NCBI GenBank assembly: GCA_041650795.1
Contig: JBAZKK010000001.1
Coordinates: 1 to 64,000, forward strand
Source: JBAZKK01 sp041650795
GTDB taxonomy: Bacteria > Omnitrophota > Gorgyraeia > Gygaellales > Profunditerraquicolaceae
Length of the DNA stretch: 64,000 nucleotides
Reading direction: 5' to 3'
The first letter of the stretch is position 1; every line of letters begins with the position of its first letter. Shown here piece after piece: positions 15,729 to 25,058 of this stretch. Position numbers and translations under genes: made by a program. A model generated the notes under the pieces. It was not told the DNA's origin. It saw only the letters and a list, made by a program, of their open reading frames with translations, and ran no database searches.

Positions 15729-16799
15729 ATGATTAAACAGTTAGAGAAGCTGGAGAGCCGCTACCGGGAACTGGAGAACCTCCTGGCTTCGCCCGAGGTC
15801 ATCTCGAATAAGGAAGAGTATAACCGTTACGCCAAGGAGCTTTCGGATATGCGGGATGCGGTTTATCTTTTCCGGGAATACCTCCGTGTTTCACAGGAGA
15901 TGGAGGGGCTCCAGCAGCTGATTAAAGGAAAAGCAGAGCAGGAGTTCTTGGAATTGGCCAGGACGGAACTCGCGGATTTGTCCGTTAAGAAGTCCAATCT
16001 TGAAGAGAAACTCAAGGAATGTATTGCCGCTGACGACGACGACCTCGGCAAGGACGTTATCGTAGAGATACGCCAGGGTACCGGAGGCATGGAGGCGGGG
16101 TTGTTTGCGGCAGACCTTTACCGGATGTACGCCAAGTACGCTGCGAGGAAAAACTGGATAGCGGAGGAGATGTCGGCTCATCCTACCGAGTTAGGAGGAT
16201 TCAAGGAAATCATCTTCAGCGTCAAAGGCAGGGACGCCTACAAGCGCCTTAAATTTGAAAGCGGGGTGCACCGCGTGCAGCGCGTTCCAGAGACCGAGGC
16301 CCAGGGGAGGATCCATACCTCCACCATCACCGTGGCGGTGCTGGCCGAGCCCGAGGAGGTGGATATAAATATAGAACCCAAGGACCTCAAGATCGATACC
16401 TACCGTTCGTCCGGGCCAGGCGGTCAGCATATGCAGAAGACCGATTCCGCAGTCAGGATTACGCATATCCCGAGCGGAATGGTGGTGGCCTGCCAGGATG
16501 AGCGCTCGCAGCTCAAAAATAAAAATAAGGCGATGAGGATATTGCGCGCCCGGATCCTCGACATGAAGCAACAGGAGGAATTAAAGAAAATTTCATCGGA
16601 CAGGAAAGCGCAGATCGGATCCGGGGATAGGAGCGAGAAAATACGCACCTATAATTTTCCCGATAGGCGCATTACCGACCACCGCATTAATTTTACGACA
16701 TACAGGCTTGAGGAGGTATTAAACGGAGACCTCGATGAGATCTCGGATGCGTTGTTAAAAGCCGCCAGCGATAAAGAGAAGGGCATTGGAGATGAATGA
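15729..16799 (+). CDS. prfA: Peptide chain release factor 1
   Basis: RF1 reads UAA and UAG stop codons and triggers peptide release. The GGQ motif lies at G231-Q233, in SGPGGQHMQK. The segment GVHRVQRVPETEAQGRIHTST is characteristic of RF1. The 356-residue length is normal. It overlaps prmC, whose product methylates the GGQ glutamine, so enzyme and substrate are translationally coupled. Confidence 0.97.
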   Translation: MIKQLEKLESRYRELENLLASPEVISNKEEYNRYAKELSDMRDAVYLFREYLRVSQEMEGLQQLIKGKAEQEFLELARTELADLSVKKSNLEEKLKECIAADDDDLGKDVIVEIRQGTGGMEAGLFAADLYRMYAKYAARKNWIAEEMSAHPTELGGFKEIIFSVKGRDAYKRLKFESGVHRVQRVPETEAQGRIHTSTITVAVLAEPEEVDINIEPKDLKIDTYRSSGPGGQHMQKTDSAVRITHIPSGMVVACQDERSQLKNKNKAMRILRARILDMKQQEELKKISSDRKAQIGSGDRSEKIRTYNFPDRRITDHRINFTTYRLEEVLNGDLDEISDALLKAASDKEKGIGDE

Positions 16800-17580
16800 A
16801 GCGGAATTATTATTCTCGCAGGTATTGGGGGTCAGCCACACGCAGATGTATTTAAGAAGGCGTCAGCCGCTTGCTCCTGATGCCTCCTTGCGGATCGCCG
16901 CAGCCTTAAGAAGAAGGATCGCAGGGGAACCCCTGCATTATATCTTGGGGAACATCGAGTTTATGGGGCTGGATTTTAAGGTTGGGCCCAGCGTATTGAT
17001 ACCGCGCCAGGAGACCGAGCTTCTGGTGGAAGAGGCGCTTGCGCTCATCAGGCGCATCAATCGTTTTGGCATAAGGGTTCTAGACCTTGGCACCGGCTCA
17101 GGGTGTATCGCGGTGTCAGTGGCTAAACTTGCGGCCGGGGTTCAGATAGACGCTATTGATATTTCAGACAAGGCACTTGAGGTAGCGCGCCTTAATGCCC
17201 TGCGGCACAAGGTAGCGGTTAACTTCATAGAGAGTGATTTATTCGAATCCTGCTCTTCCGGAGCAGGCAGTTATGATATCATTCTTAGCAATCCTCCCTA
17301 TGTTAGGGCTTCCGAGATTGATGGGTTGCCTTCTGAAGTGAAGCGAGAACCCCGCCTGGCATTGGAGGCCGGTATGGATGGCTTGTTTTTTTACCGGCGC
17401 ATTGCCCGAGAATCAAGGCCTTATCTTAGAGAAGGCGGTTATTTAGGATTGGAGATGGGGTTTGGGCAACGTACGGAGGTAGAGGCCATATTTGAGGAAG
17501 CCGGTTTCAGGGGCGTAAAATTCATACGCGATTATCATGGCATAGGCAGGGTGATTATATTACAAAGGAAGGCAGGATAA
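16792..17580 (+). CDS. prmC: Release factor glutamine N5-methyltransferase
   Basis: PrmC methylates the glutamine of the GGQ motif in release factors. The SAM-binding loop is VLDLGTGSGCIAVSVAKLA, and the substrate-binding NPPY motif is near residue 167 (ILSNPPYVRASEI). An in-frame TTG at 16786 is possible, but ATG 16792 lies eight bases after an AAGGG ribosome-binding site and is preferred. It overlaps prfA by eight bases and ends on the base where murA begins. Confidence 0.95.
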   Translation: MNEAELLFSQVLGVSHTQMYLRRRQPLAPDASLRIAAALRRRIAGEPLHYILGNIEFMGLDFKVGPSVLIPRQETELLVEEALALIRRINRFGIRVLDLGTGSGCIAVSVAKLAAGVQIDAIDISDKALEVARLNALRHKVAVNFIESDLFESCSSGAGSYDIILSNPPYVRASEIDGLPSEVKREPRLALEAGMDGLFFYRRIARESRPYLREGGYLGLEMGFGQRTEVEAIFEEAGFRGVKFIRDYHGIGRVIILQRKAG

Positions 17581-18842
17581 TGGACAGGCTGGTGGTTGAA
17601 GGGGGGGTAAGGCTAAAGGGCGCGGTCAGAATATCCGGTTCTAAGAATGCGGCGCTTCCGATACTGGCGGCAACCTTGCTTACTGAGGAACCGTGTATTA
17701 TTAGAGGGGTACCCGATCTCTGCGATGTTATGACAATGCTCAAAATCCTTAAGTCCCTGGGGAAAAACACGGAATTCCATAACGGCACGGTAAGAGTTAC
17801 GCAGGCAAGGCAGGCGAGCCTTGTGGCCGATTACAGGCTGGTTTCTACCATGCGCGCCTCATTCTGCGTATTAGGGCCGTTACTTGCCAGATTCAGGAAG
17901 GCCAAGGTTTCCTTGCCCGGCGGTTGCGTTATAGGCGTGCGGCCGGTGGACCTGCATCTTAAGGGTTTGAGGGCGCTGGGAGCGGATATCAGTATCGAGT
18001 CGGGGTATGTGGTTGCTGCGGCAGGTCGCCTGCGCGGCAGCAATATGTATTTAGGGGGGATTTTCGGCTCCTCGGTTTTAGGCACCGATAATGTGATGAT
18101 GGCGGCTACCCTTGCCGGCGGCAAGACCGTTATCGAAAATGCCGCTTGTGAGCCGGAGGTTTCTGACCTGGCGGATTTTCTTGTTAAGATGGGTGCTCAG
18201 ATACGGGGACAGGGCACCCCTACCATCGAGATACAGGGGGTGAAGAATTTAAGAGGCACAGAATATACCGTCATCCCGGATAGGATAGAGGCGGCTACAT
18301 TTATGACGGCAGCCCTTATTACGGGAGGGGATATTTTAATCAAGAACGCCTGCATTTACCATCTCGGTGCGGTGATTGATAAATTGACGGAAAGCGGCGC
18401 AGCCATTACCAGGACTGACGGGGCGCTTCGGGTGCGGCCGCGGAGGCGCTTGTGCCCGGTTAACGTTACTACCCTGCCTTACCCCGGTTTTCCTACGGAT
18501 ATGCAGGCACAGATTATGAGTTTGATGGCGGTGACGCCCGGCATCAGCGTGATTACCGAGAAGATTTATCCGGACCGTTTCATGCATGTGGCGGAGCTTA
18601 ACCGTATGGGCGCGCACATACAGCGCGAAGGCCCCCACGCTATTGTCGAGGGGGTAAGGACGTTGTCCGGAGCTCCGGTGATGGCTTCGGACCTAAGGGC
18701 TTCAGCCTCGCTCTTATTGGCGGGGTTGATTGCCAAAGGCAAAACCATAATCTCTAGGATTTACCACCTTGACCGAGGATACGAGGATATCGAACGCAAG
18801 ATGAGCGCATTGGGGGCGCGGATAAAGAGAGAGAAGGAGTAG
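17580..18842 (+). CDS. murA: UDP-N-acetylglucosamine 1-carboxyvinyltransferase
   Basis: MurA transfers enolpyruvate from PEP to UDP-GlcNAc, the first committed step of peptidoglycan synthesis. The catalytic Cys is C116 in LPGGCVIGVRPVDLH. It is present, so fosfomycin's usual target residue is retained. The N-terminal GSKNAALPILAATLLTEEP and the central LGTDNVMMAATLAGG are typical. The 420-residue length is normal. It begins on the last base of the prmC stop and is followed four bases later by trpG, an unusual neighbour. Confidence 0.96.
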   Translation: MDRLVVEGGVRLKGAVRISGSKNAALPILAATLLTEEPCIIRGVPDLCDVMTMLKILKSLGKNTEFHNGTVRVTQARQASLVADYRLVSTMRASFCVLGPLLARFRKAKVSLPGGCVIGVRPVDLHLKGLRALGADISIESGYVVAAAGRLRGSNMYLGGIFGSSVLGTDNVMMAATLAGGKTVIENAACEPEVSDLADFLVKMGAQIRGQGTPTIEIQGVKNLRGTEYTVIPDRIEAATFMTAALITGGDILIKNACIYHLGAVIDKLTESGAAITRTDGALRVRPRRRLCPVNVTTLPYPGFPTDMQAQIMSLMAVTPGISVITEKIYPDRFMHVAELNRMGAHIQREGPHAIVEGVRTLSGAPVMASDLRASASLLLAGLIAKGKTIISRIYHLDRGYEDIERKMSALGARIKREKE

Positions 18843-18846
18843 GCTT

Positions 18847-19413
18847 ATGATACTGATGATTGATAACTACGACTCCTTTACCTATAACCTGGTGCAGTAC
18901 CTGGCAATGCTCGGAGAGAAAGTGGAGGTTTTTCGCAATGATAAAATCAGCATTGACAGGATAAAAAGATTATCCCCGGCAAGGATTGTTATTTCACCGG
19001 GGCCTGGTAGGCCGGAAGATGCCGGTATCTCATGCGACCTGATAAGGGAGTTCCAAAAAACCATTCCTATCCTTGGGGTCTGTCTCGGCCACCAGTGCAT
19101 CGGTCAGGTTTACGGAGGACGCATTATCCCTGCAAAGAGACTAATGCATGGGAAGGCCTCGCGCATTTATCATAACGGCAGGGGCATCTTCCGCAGCATC
19201 GAGAACCCCTTCCTTGCCACGCGTTACCATTCCCTGGCAATAGAAAGAAAGAGCCTCCCGGGGTGCCTGGAGGTTACTGCTTGGACCAAGGAGGACTCCG
19301 AGATTATGGGCGTAAAACACAGGCAACACTCTCTTTGGGGAGTGCAGTTTCATCCAGAGTCCATCCTGACCAAGTCCGGGTTTGAAATATTAAGGAATTT
19401 CCTAACGCTATGA
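18847..19413 (+). CDS. trpG: Anthranilate / aminodeoxychorismate synthase glutamine amidotransferase
   Basis: This subunit releases ammonia from glutamine for anthranilate synthase and may also serve the folate enzyme PabB. The N-terminus ILMIDNYDSFTYNLVQYL, the catalytic Cys C79 in GVCLGHQCIGQ, and the His-Glu pair in GVQFHPES are all present. The 188-residue length is normal. It begins four bases after murA and overlaps trpD by four bases (ATGA). The large subunit TrpE is not in this window. Confidence 0.95.
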   Translation: MILMIDNYDSFTYNLVQYLAMLGEKVEVFRNDKISIDRIKRLSPARIVISPGPGRPEDAGISCDLIREFQKTIPILGVCLGHQCIGQVYGGRIIPAKRLMHGKASRIYHNGRGIFRSIENPFLATRYHSLAIERKSLPGCLEVTAWTKEDSEIMGVKHRQHSLWGVQFHPESILTKSGFEILRNFLTL

Positions 19414-20420
19414 TACAAAACGCTATAAGGATCCTGGCAGAGAAGAATGACCTCAGCGCCTCCCAGATGCAGGAGGTAATGCAGGAGATATTGACTGGCG
19501 CGACTGATACCGCAGATATCGTCTCTTTTCTTACCTCGCTCAATGATAAAGGCGAGACAGTGGAAGAGCTTACCGCCGCGGTCACCGTGATGCTTAAATA
19601 CGTTGAGCCGATTGTAGTGGATAGGACTAATATACTGGATACCTGCGGCACCGGAGGAGACAGGAAAGGGACATTCAACATCTCTACTGTTTCTGCTTTT
19701 GTCGCCAGCGGCGCAGGCGTTACGGTAGCCAAGCACGGCAATCGTTCCGTCTCGAGCAGATCCGGCAGCGCAGACATACTGGAATCCCTTGGCGTAAAAA
19801 TAGATATGGGGAGGGGTTTGATTAAAAAATGCCTGGAAGAGATAGGGATAGCTTTTTTGTTTGCCCCTAATTTGCATCCGGCCATGAAGCACGTGATGCC
19901 GGCACGCAGAAAGATTGCCGGCAAGACCATGTTCAATATCCTGGGGCCGCTGATAAACCCTGCCCGCGCTACCAATCAACTCATCGGGGTTTACAGCCCT
20001 CAGTGGGCCCCTATCCTTGTCCGGGTGCTGCACAATCTGGGGACGCGGCATGTGCTGGTGGTGCACGGTAATGACGGACTGGATGAGGTAACCACTACGG
20101 ATAAGACCTTTGTTTCCGAGGCGAACGCCGGGGTATTCCAAGATTTCGAGACGGCTCCGGAGGATTTCGGGTTTAAGAGGGCTAATCCGAATGACCTGCT
20201 TGCAGCAGATGCCGCTTCCAGTGCAAGGATGGCGATGGATGTCTTAAGCGGCAAAAAGGGTCCGCAGCGCGACATTGTTTTGTTCAATTCCGGATGCGCT
20301 ATCTATGCCGCTGACCGGGCCGCTTCCATCCAGGAAGGGATAGGGTTGGCGACGGATTCGTTGGATTCCGGCCGGGCCATGGAGAAATTAACATTATTAA
20401 GGGAGTATTCCAGGCGATGA
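19410..20420 (+). CDS. trpD: Anthranilate phosphoribosyltransferase
   Basis: TrpD joins anthranilate to phosphoribosyl pyrophosphate. The PRPP-binding DTCGTGGDRKGTFNIST, the KHGNRSVSSRSGSAD segment, and the later NILGPLINPA are all clear. The 336-residue length is normal. It overlaps trpG by four bases and trpC by four, consistent with tight translational coupling of the trp operon. Confidence 0.97.
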   Translation: MIQNAIRILAEKNDLSASQMQEVMQEILTGATDTADIVSFLTSLNDKGETVEELTAAVTVMLKYVEPIVVDRTNILDTCGTGGDRKGTFNISTVSAFVASGAGVTVAKHGNRSVSSRSGSADILESLGVKIDMGRGLIKKCLEEIGIAFLFAPNLHPAMKHVMPARRKIAGKTMFNILGPLINPARATNQLIGVYSPQWAPILVRVLHNLGTRHVLVVHGNDGLDEVTTTDKTFVSEANAGVFQDFETAPEDFGFKRANPNDLLAADAASSARMAMDVLSGKKGPQRDIVLFNSGCAIYAADRAASIQEGIGLATDSLDSGRAMEKLTLLREYSRR

Positions 20421-21208
20421 AGAAGAGCGACTTTCTGAAAGAGGTTATAGCCAGGAAGAAAGAAAAGACAGCTTTAAGTAAACAACAGTTTCCCGAGGAG
20501 GTCTTGAAGGAGCGCGTCAAGTCCCTGGCCCCTGCCAGGGATTTTGTCGGGGCAATTCAGAAGCCCCGCCAGATTTCCTTGATTGCCGAGATAAAGAAGG
20601 CATCGCCTTCCCGCGGGATAATCCGGCAGGATTTTAAGGTGCAGGACATCGCCCGCACCTATCAGGAGGCAGGGGTGCAGGCAATTGCGGTTCTGACCGA
20701 GGAGGATTATTTTCAGGGCAACATATCTTACCTTAACGAGGTCCGTGGCATTACCGACCTGCCGCTGTTGCGCAAGGATTTTATCCTGGAGCCTTACCAG
20801 ATTTACGAGTCGCGCTTCTTCGGAGCCGATGCCGTGCTCTTGATATCCGAGGTCCTCACCCAGGAGAGTATCTTGGAGATGAGTCAGCTCGCAGCCGAAC
20901 TTGGTCTGGTTTCGCTGGTTGAGGTGCATAGCGAAAAGGAATTGAAGAAGGTGCTTAAGCTTAAGAATGTCGGGCTTATCGGCATCAATAACCGCGACCT
21001 GCATACCCTGGAGGTTGATTCCAGCACGACCCAGAAGCTGTTTACGCTTATCCCCAAAGACAAGGTAGTAGTGGTAGAGAGCGGTCTCAAGAGCCGCCAG
21101 GACGTCATGTTCCTTAAGATACTGGGAGTGAGCGCGGTTTTAATAGGAGAGGCCTTTATGGCTGCCCCAGATATACGGCGTGAGATTGAAGAAATAATGG
21201 GATGGTAA
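20417..21208 (+). CDS. trpC: Indole-3-glycerol phosphate synthase
   Basis: TrpC closes the indole ring from carboxyphenylamino-deoxyribulose phosphate. The TIM-barrel motifs are LIAEIKKASPSRG, VLTEEDYFQG, LLRKDFILEPYQIYE, LIGINNRDLHTLEVD and VVVESGLKSRQDV. The 263-residue length matches a monofunctional enzyme; trpF is a separate downstream gene. It overlaps both neighbours by a few bases. Confidence 0.97.
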   Translation: MKKSDFLKEVIARKKEKTALSKQQFPEEVLKERVKSLAPARDFVGAIQKPRQISLIAEIKKASPSRGIIRQDFKVQDIARTYQEAGVQAIAVLTEEDYFQGNISYLNEVRGITDLPLLRKDFILEPYQIYESRFFGADAVLLISEVLTQESILEMSQLAAELGLVSLVEVHSEKELKKVLKLKNVGLIGINNRDLHTLEVDSSTTQKLFTLIPKDKVVVVESGLKSRQDVMFLKILGVSAVLIGEAFMAAPDIRREIEEIMGW

Positions 21209-21816
21209 AGGTAAAGATATGCGGTATCACGAATCTTGAGGATGCCCTGGCTGCGGTGATTTGCGGTTGTGATGCCCTGGGTTTTGTATTTTACCGCGAG
21301 AGCACGCGCTACATTACGCCGTCACGGGCCGCAGGTATTATCGGGCTCTTGCCTAAAAAAGTGCTGAAGGTCGGAGTATTCGTAGATGCCCCGGCTGCAC
21401 GCATAAAAGATATTGCCAACAGATGCGGGCTTGATATGCTTCAGTTCCACGGTAGAGAGACGCCAGCATTCTGTAAAAAATTCAAGAATTGGCGCGTTAT
21501 CAAGGCCTTCCGCGTAAAAGACAGGATAAGCCAGCGAGAGGTCTTAAGATACGATACCTTTGCTTATCTTTTTGACGCCTATTCGAAATCAGCAGCCGGA
21601 GGCACCGGCAGGACTTTTGACTGGCGACTGCTGGGGGAGTTGCGTTCGTTAAAAAGACCAATATTCCTTTCAGGCGGAATTAGCTCCGGGAATGTGCGCC
21701 GGGCAATCAGGATAGCGCGGCCGGAGTGGATCGATGCCTCCAGTTTACTTGAAGCTGGTCCCGGCAGGAAAGACCACCGCAAGGTTTGCGGATTGATTAG
21801 AATAGTAAAATCATAA
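21202..21816 (+). CDS. trpF: Phosphoribosylanthranilate isomerase
   Basis: TrpF performs the Amadori rearrangement before indole-ring closure. The N-terminus VKVKICGITNLEDA contains the catalytic Cys, the TIM-barrel core includes LGFVFYRESTRYITP, and a C-terminal Asp lies in LFDAYSKSAAGGTGRTFDW. The phosphate-binding LSGGISSGNV is present. The 204-residue length is normal. It overlaps trpC by seven bases and is followed 10 bases later by trpB with a Shine-Dalgarno. Confidence 0.96.
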   Translation: MVKVKICGITNLEDALAAVICGCDALGFVFYRESTRYITPSRAAGIIGLLPKKVLKVGVFVDAPAARIKDIANRCGLDMLQFHGRETPAFCKKFKNWRVIKAFRVKDRISQREVLRYDTFAYLFDAYSKSAAGGTGRTFDWRLLGELRSLKRPIFLSGGISSGNVRRAIRIARPEWIDASSLLEAGPGRKDHRKVCGLIRIVKS

Positions 21817-21826
21817 GGAGCTTACG

Positions 21827-23008
21827 ATGCTACCGGATAAAAAAGGTCATTTTGGCATATTCGGAGGGAGGTTTGTCCCGGAAACGCTCATCTGTGCCCT
21901 TGATGAATTGAACAGGGAATACCTCGCAGCCCGAAAGGACGCGAGGTTCAAGAAAGAGCTTGATTATTATCTAAAGGAATACGCAGGCAGGCCCACGCCT
22001 TTATACCTGGCGCGTAACCTCAGCCGTTGTTTAGGCATTTCTAAGATTTACCTTAAAAGAGAGGACCTGCTGCATACCGGCGCGCACAAGATTAACAATA
22101 CCCTTGGCCAGATTATCCTTGCCCGCAGGATGGGTAAGAAGCGCATTATTGCCGAGACTGGCGCCGGACAGCACGGCGTGGCTACCGCTACAGCGGCGGC
22201 ATTGTTTGGCCTGGAATGCGTTGTATACATGGGGGAAGAGGACATCAGGAGGCAGGAATTGAATGTCTTCCGCATGAAGCTTTTGGGCGCACGGGTTGTC
22301 CCGGTTAAGAGCGGTTCCCGCACGCTCAAGGATGCCATGACCGAAGCCCTCAGGGATTGGGTTACCAACGTGCGCAAGACGCATTATATTATCGGTAGCG
22401 TTGCCGGCCCGCACCCCTATCCCGTAATGGTACGCGATTTTCAGGCGGTAATCGGCCGTGAGACAAAAACCCAGGTCCTAAAGAAGGAGGGAAGGCTTCC
22501 CGATTACCTGGTGGCTTGCGTAGGCGGAGGAAGTAATTCCATGGGGCTGTTTCATCCGTTTTTCAAGGAATGTAGGGTTAAATTCATTGGAGTGGAGGCA
22601 GCCGGATTAGGCCTCTCATCAGGAAGGCATTCCGCCACCCTAGTAGCAGGGCATACCGGGGTGTTGCACGGCTCCAAGTCCGAGCTCTTGGAGGACCGCG
22701 ACGGCCAGGTGAGATTGGCTCATTCCATTGCTGCAGGATTGGATTATCCGGGGGTAGGCCCGGAACACTCTTATTATAAAGAAAGCGGCCGGGCGCAATA
22801 TGTGGCAGTTAGCGACAGGGAGGCGCTGAAGGGCTTTGAGCTTTTATCGCGCACCGAAGGCATCATACCGGCGCTGGAGCCGTCACACGCTGTTTTTTAT
22901 CTGACCAAGCTCAAGAAAAAAATTAAGAAGAATTCCATTGTTATCGTTTGCATCTCCGGGCGAGGAGATAAAGATACCCATACAGTAGCCGAAAGGTTAA
23001 GATTATGA
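21827..23008 (+). CDS. trpB: Tryptophan synthase beta chain
   Basis: TrpB condenses indole with serine using pyridoxal phosphate. The PLP Lys is K88 in THGAHK-type sequence (HTGAHKINNTLGQ), and the phosphate-binding glycine loop CVGGGSNSMG and the C-terminal CISGRGDKD are present. The N-terminal GRFVPETLICALDEL is typical of the TrpB1 class that pairs with TrpA. The 393-residue length is normal. It overlaps trpA by four bases. Confidence 0.97.
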   Translation: MLPDKKGHFGIFGGRFVPETLICALDELNREYLAARKDARFKKELDYYLKEYAGRPTPLYLARNLSRCLGISKIYLKREDLLHTGAHKINNTLGQIILARRMGKKRIIAETGAGQHGVATATAAALFGLECVVYMGEEDIRRQELNVFRMKLLGARVVPVKSGSRTLKDAMTEALRDWVTNVRKTHYIIGSVAGPHPYPVMVRDFQAVIGRETKTQVLKKEGRLPDYLVACVGGGSNSMGLFHPFFKECRVKFIGVEAAGLGLSSGRHSATLVAGHTGVLHGSKSELLEDRDGQVRLAHSIAAGLDYPGVGPEHSYYKESGRAQYVAVSDREALKGFELLSRTEGIIPALEPSHAVFYLTKLKKKIKKNSIVIVCISGRGDKDTHTVAERLRL

Positions 23009-23790
23009 ACAGGCTCCAGGCAAGGTTTTGCGCTTTAAAGAAACAAGGCAAGAAGGCGTTTATTGCTTTTATCACTGCCGGTTACCCGTCTTTAAGCATT
23101 ACCGAGAAATTGGCATTGAGGTTCGCCGCCGCAGGGGTCGATGTAATAGAGCTGGGGGTGCCTTTTTCCGACCCCATGGCTGACGGACCGGCAATACAGG
23201 AGGCGTCGCAGTTCGCTCTTGGAAAAGGAGTTAACCTTAAGAAGATCCTTCAGTCCGTCCGCAACATCCGACGCAGGAGCAATGTCCCCGTATGTCTTAT
23301 GACTTACTACAACCCTGTTTTTTGCTTCGGGGAAGAGAAGTTTGCGAAGGCAGCTTCTTCTTCGGGGGTGGACGGGGTTATCATACCCGACCTTCCTCCA
23401 GAGGAAGGGAGGTTTTTCTTGCGCGTCGCTTCTGGATACGGCATCAATGTAATATATTTTGTTTCTCCGACCACCAGCCCCGGCCGCATCAGGTACATTA
23501 CGGATGTTGCGCGGGGTTTTATTTATTATGTTTCGCTTACCGGAGTAACCGGAGCGCGCAGCAAGCTCCCGGCGGGACTGGCAGGGGACCTGCGCAGGAT
23601 TAAGAGCATCACCTTCAAGCCGGTGTGCGTAGGTTTCGGGGTATCCAGCCGTCGTCAGGTGCGGGAGCTTTCGCGGGTGGCGGACGGCGTTATCGTCGGC
23701 AGCGCGATAATCAATAAGATAAAAGAGAACATCGGCAGGAAGGATTTAGTAGGGGAGGTAACTGCCTTTGTGTCCAGGCTTAGAGGATAG
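23005..23790 (+). CDS. trpA: Tryptophan synthase alpha chain
   Basis: TrpA cleaves indole-3-glycerol phosphate and channels indole to TrpB. The catalytic Glu is in VIELGVPFSDPMADGPAIQ, the catalytic Asp in VDGVIIPDLPPEE, and phosphate binding occurs near VGFGVSSRRQV. The 261-residue length is normal. It is the last gene of trpGDCFBA. The next gene, an M16 peptidase, begins two bases after its stop, so the transcript may continue. Confidence 0.97.
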   Translation: MNRLQARFCALKKQGKKAFIAFITAGYPSLSITEKLALRFAAAGVDVIELGVPFSDPMADGPAIQEASQFALGKGVNLKKILQSVRNIRRRSNVPVCLMTYYNPVFCFGEEKFAKAASSSGVDGVIIPDLPPEEGRFFLRVASGYGINVIYFVSPTTSPGRIRYITDVARGFIYYVSLTGVTGARSKLPAGLAGDLRRIKSITFKPVCVGFGVSSRRQVRELSRVADGVIVGSAIINKIKENIGRKDLVGEVTAFVSRLRG

Positions 23791-23792
23791 AT

Positions 23793-25058
23793 ATGTACGA
23801 GAAGGCGATTTTGAATAACGGCCTGCGCATAGTAGCGCATCCTATGACCGCGATGCAGTCGGTGGCACTGGGGATATGGATTAATGTCGGCGGCAGGTAT
23901 GAGTCGCACGAATTCAAGGGGATCAGCCATTACCTTGAGCACCTCCTTTTTAAGGGGAGCAGCAAATATTGCTGCCGCAAGATTAAAGAATCCATAGAAG
24001 GGGTCGGCGGGGCATTGAACGGATTTACCTCAGAGGAGCTTACATGTTACCTGGTTAAGATCCCAGCGCGCCACCTGGAGCTGGCCCTGGGTATATTGTC
24101 CGATATGGTAATCAATCCTCTCTTGACTCAGGAGGATATAGACAAGGAGCGCAGCGTCATTATCGAAGAGATAAAGATGTATAAGGACCACCCGCAGAGC
24201 TACGTCCATGAGCTGCTGGATGAGCTGCTTTGGCCCGAGCAGCCGCTTGGGATGAGTATTGCCGGAACGACCGATTCGGTCAACAGGATCAACCGCAAGA
24301 ACCTGGCATTATACCAGGGGCACCATTACACTCCCCTGAATATGGTGGTGAGCGCATGCGGCAGGTTGAATTACAGCCGTCTTAAGAAAAGGATAGAAAA
24401 TATTTTCAGAGACATTTCAGGCAGATCCCGCAACGTCTTCGTAGCAGCCGAAGAGAAGCAGCTTGAGCCGCAGTTTAAAATATTCTTCAAGGATACCGAA
24501 CAGACGCACCTGGCTTTGGGGTTTCACGGTTTTATGCGCGATCACCCCTTAAGGCACGCCATGGCGATATTGCATATCATCTTAGGCGCAAATATGTCCA
24601 GCCGCCTTTTTAACGAGGTAAGAGAGAAAAGGGGATTGGCTTACGAGATAGGCACACAGGTTAAGCATTTTCAGGATACCGGTTCCTTCCTGGTGCATGC
24701 CGGGGTTGACAACACTAAGACCACGGATGCCCTAACCGTGATATTAGGCGAATTGGCGAATATCAAGCGCAACCTGGCGGGGATTGACGAATTCAGGCGC
24801 GCCAAGGAGTTCTATCTGGGGCAGTTAAGGTTGAGCCTGGAGGATACCATGGACCACATGCTTTGGATAGGGGAATCCAGCGCCACTTTGAATAAGACCT
24901 ATTCGCTGGCAGCGGTTGTCGGGGAGATCGAGAAGCTCAAGCGCGATGATGTGCGCCGGGTTGCCCGCATGATATTCAGGGAAAGCAACTTTAACCTTGC
25001 CCTTATCGGACCGCTTGGCGGGGCAGAGGAGAGGATGTTGAAGGGATTGTCTCTATGA
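23793..25058 (+). CDS. M16 family zinc metallopeptidase (processing-peptidase type)
   Basis: This is a PqqL/YmxG/MPP-like peptidase. The inverted zinc motif HxxEH is H46-Y-L-E49-H50, with the distal Glu in ERSVIIEEIKMYKDHP. The second, inactive M16 domain follows, with the R/Y motif RLFNEVREKRGLAYEIG. The 421-residue length matches bacterial single-chain members, which usually act on small or unfolded peptides. It lies about 10 kb from the RiPP precursor and is unlikely to be the dedicated leader peptidase, though a role cannot be excluded. It overlaps the next gene by four bases. Confidence 0.92.
   Translation: MYEKAILNNGLRIVAHPMTAMQSVALGIWINVGGRYESHEFKGISHYLEHLLFKGSSKYCCRKIKESIEGVGGALNGFTSEELTCYLVKIPARHLELALGILSDMVINPLLTQEDIDKERSVIIEEIKMYKDHPQSYVHELLDELLWPEQPLGMSIAGTTDSVNRINRKNLALYQGHHYTPLNMVVSACGRLNYSRLKKRIENIFRDISGRSRNVFVAAEEKQLEPQFKIFFKDTEQTHLALGFHGFMRDHPLRHAMAILHIILGANMSSRLFNEVREKRGLAYEIGTQVKHFQDTGSFLVHAGVDNTKTTDALTVILGELANIKRNLAGIDEFRRAKEFYLGQLRLSLEDTMDHMLWIGESSATLNKTYSLAAVVGEIEKLKRDDVRRVARMIFRESNFNLALIGPLGGAEERMLKGLSL

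Noticed and set aside
18780..18850. Trp leader peptide or attenuator before trpG
   Set aside because: The murA coding region runs to within four bases of the trpG start, leaving no room for a leader, and no Trp-codon run or terminator pair is visible.
19350..20141. 263-codon open frame on the - strand
   Set aside because: It lies antisense inside trpG and trpD, has no ribosome-binding site or recognisable domain, and is explained by codon bias of the real genes.
23793..25058. M16 peptidase as the RiPP leader peptidase
   Set aside because: It is 10 kb from the precursor, follows the trp operon directly, and M16 peptidases are common as general enzymes; a dedicated peptidase candidate exists in the cluster.
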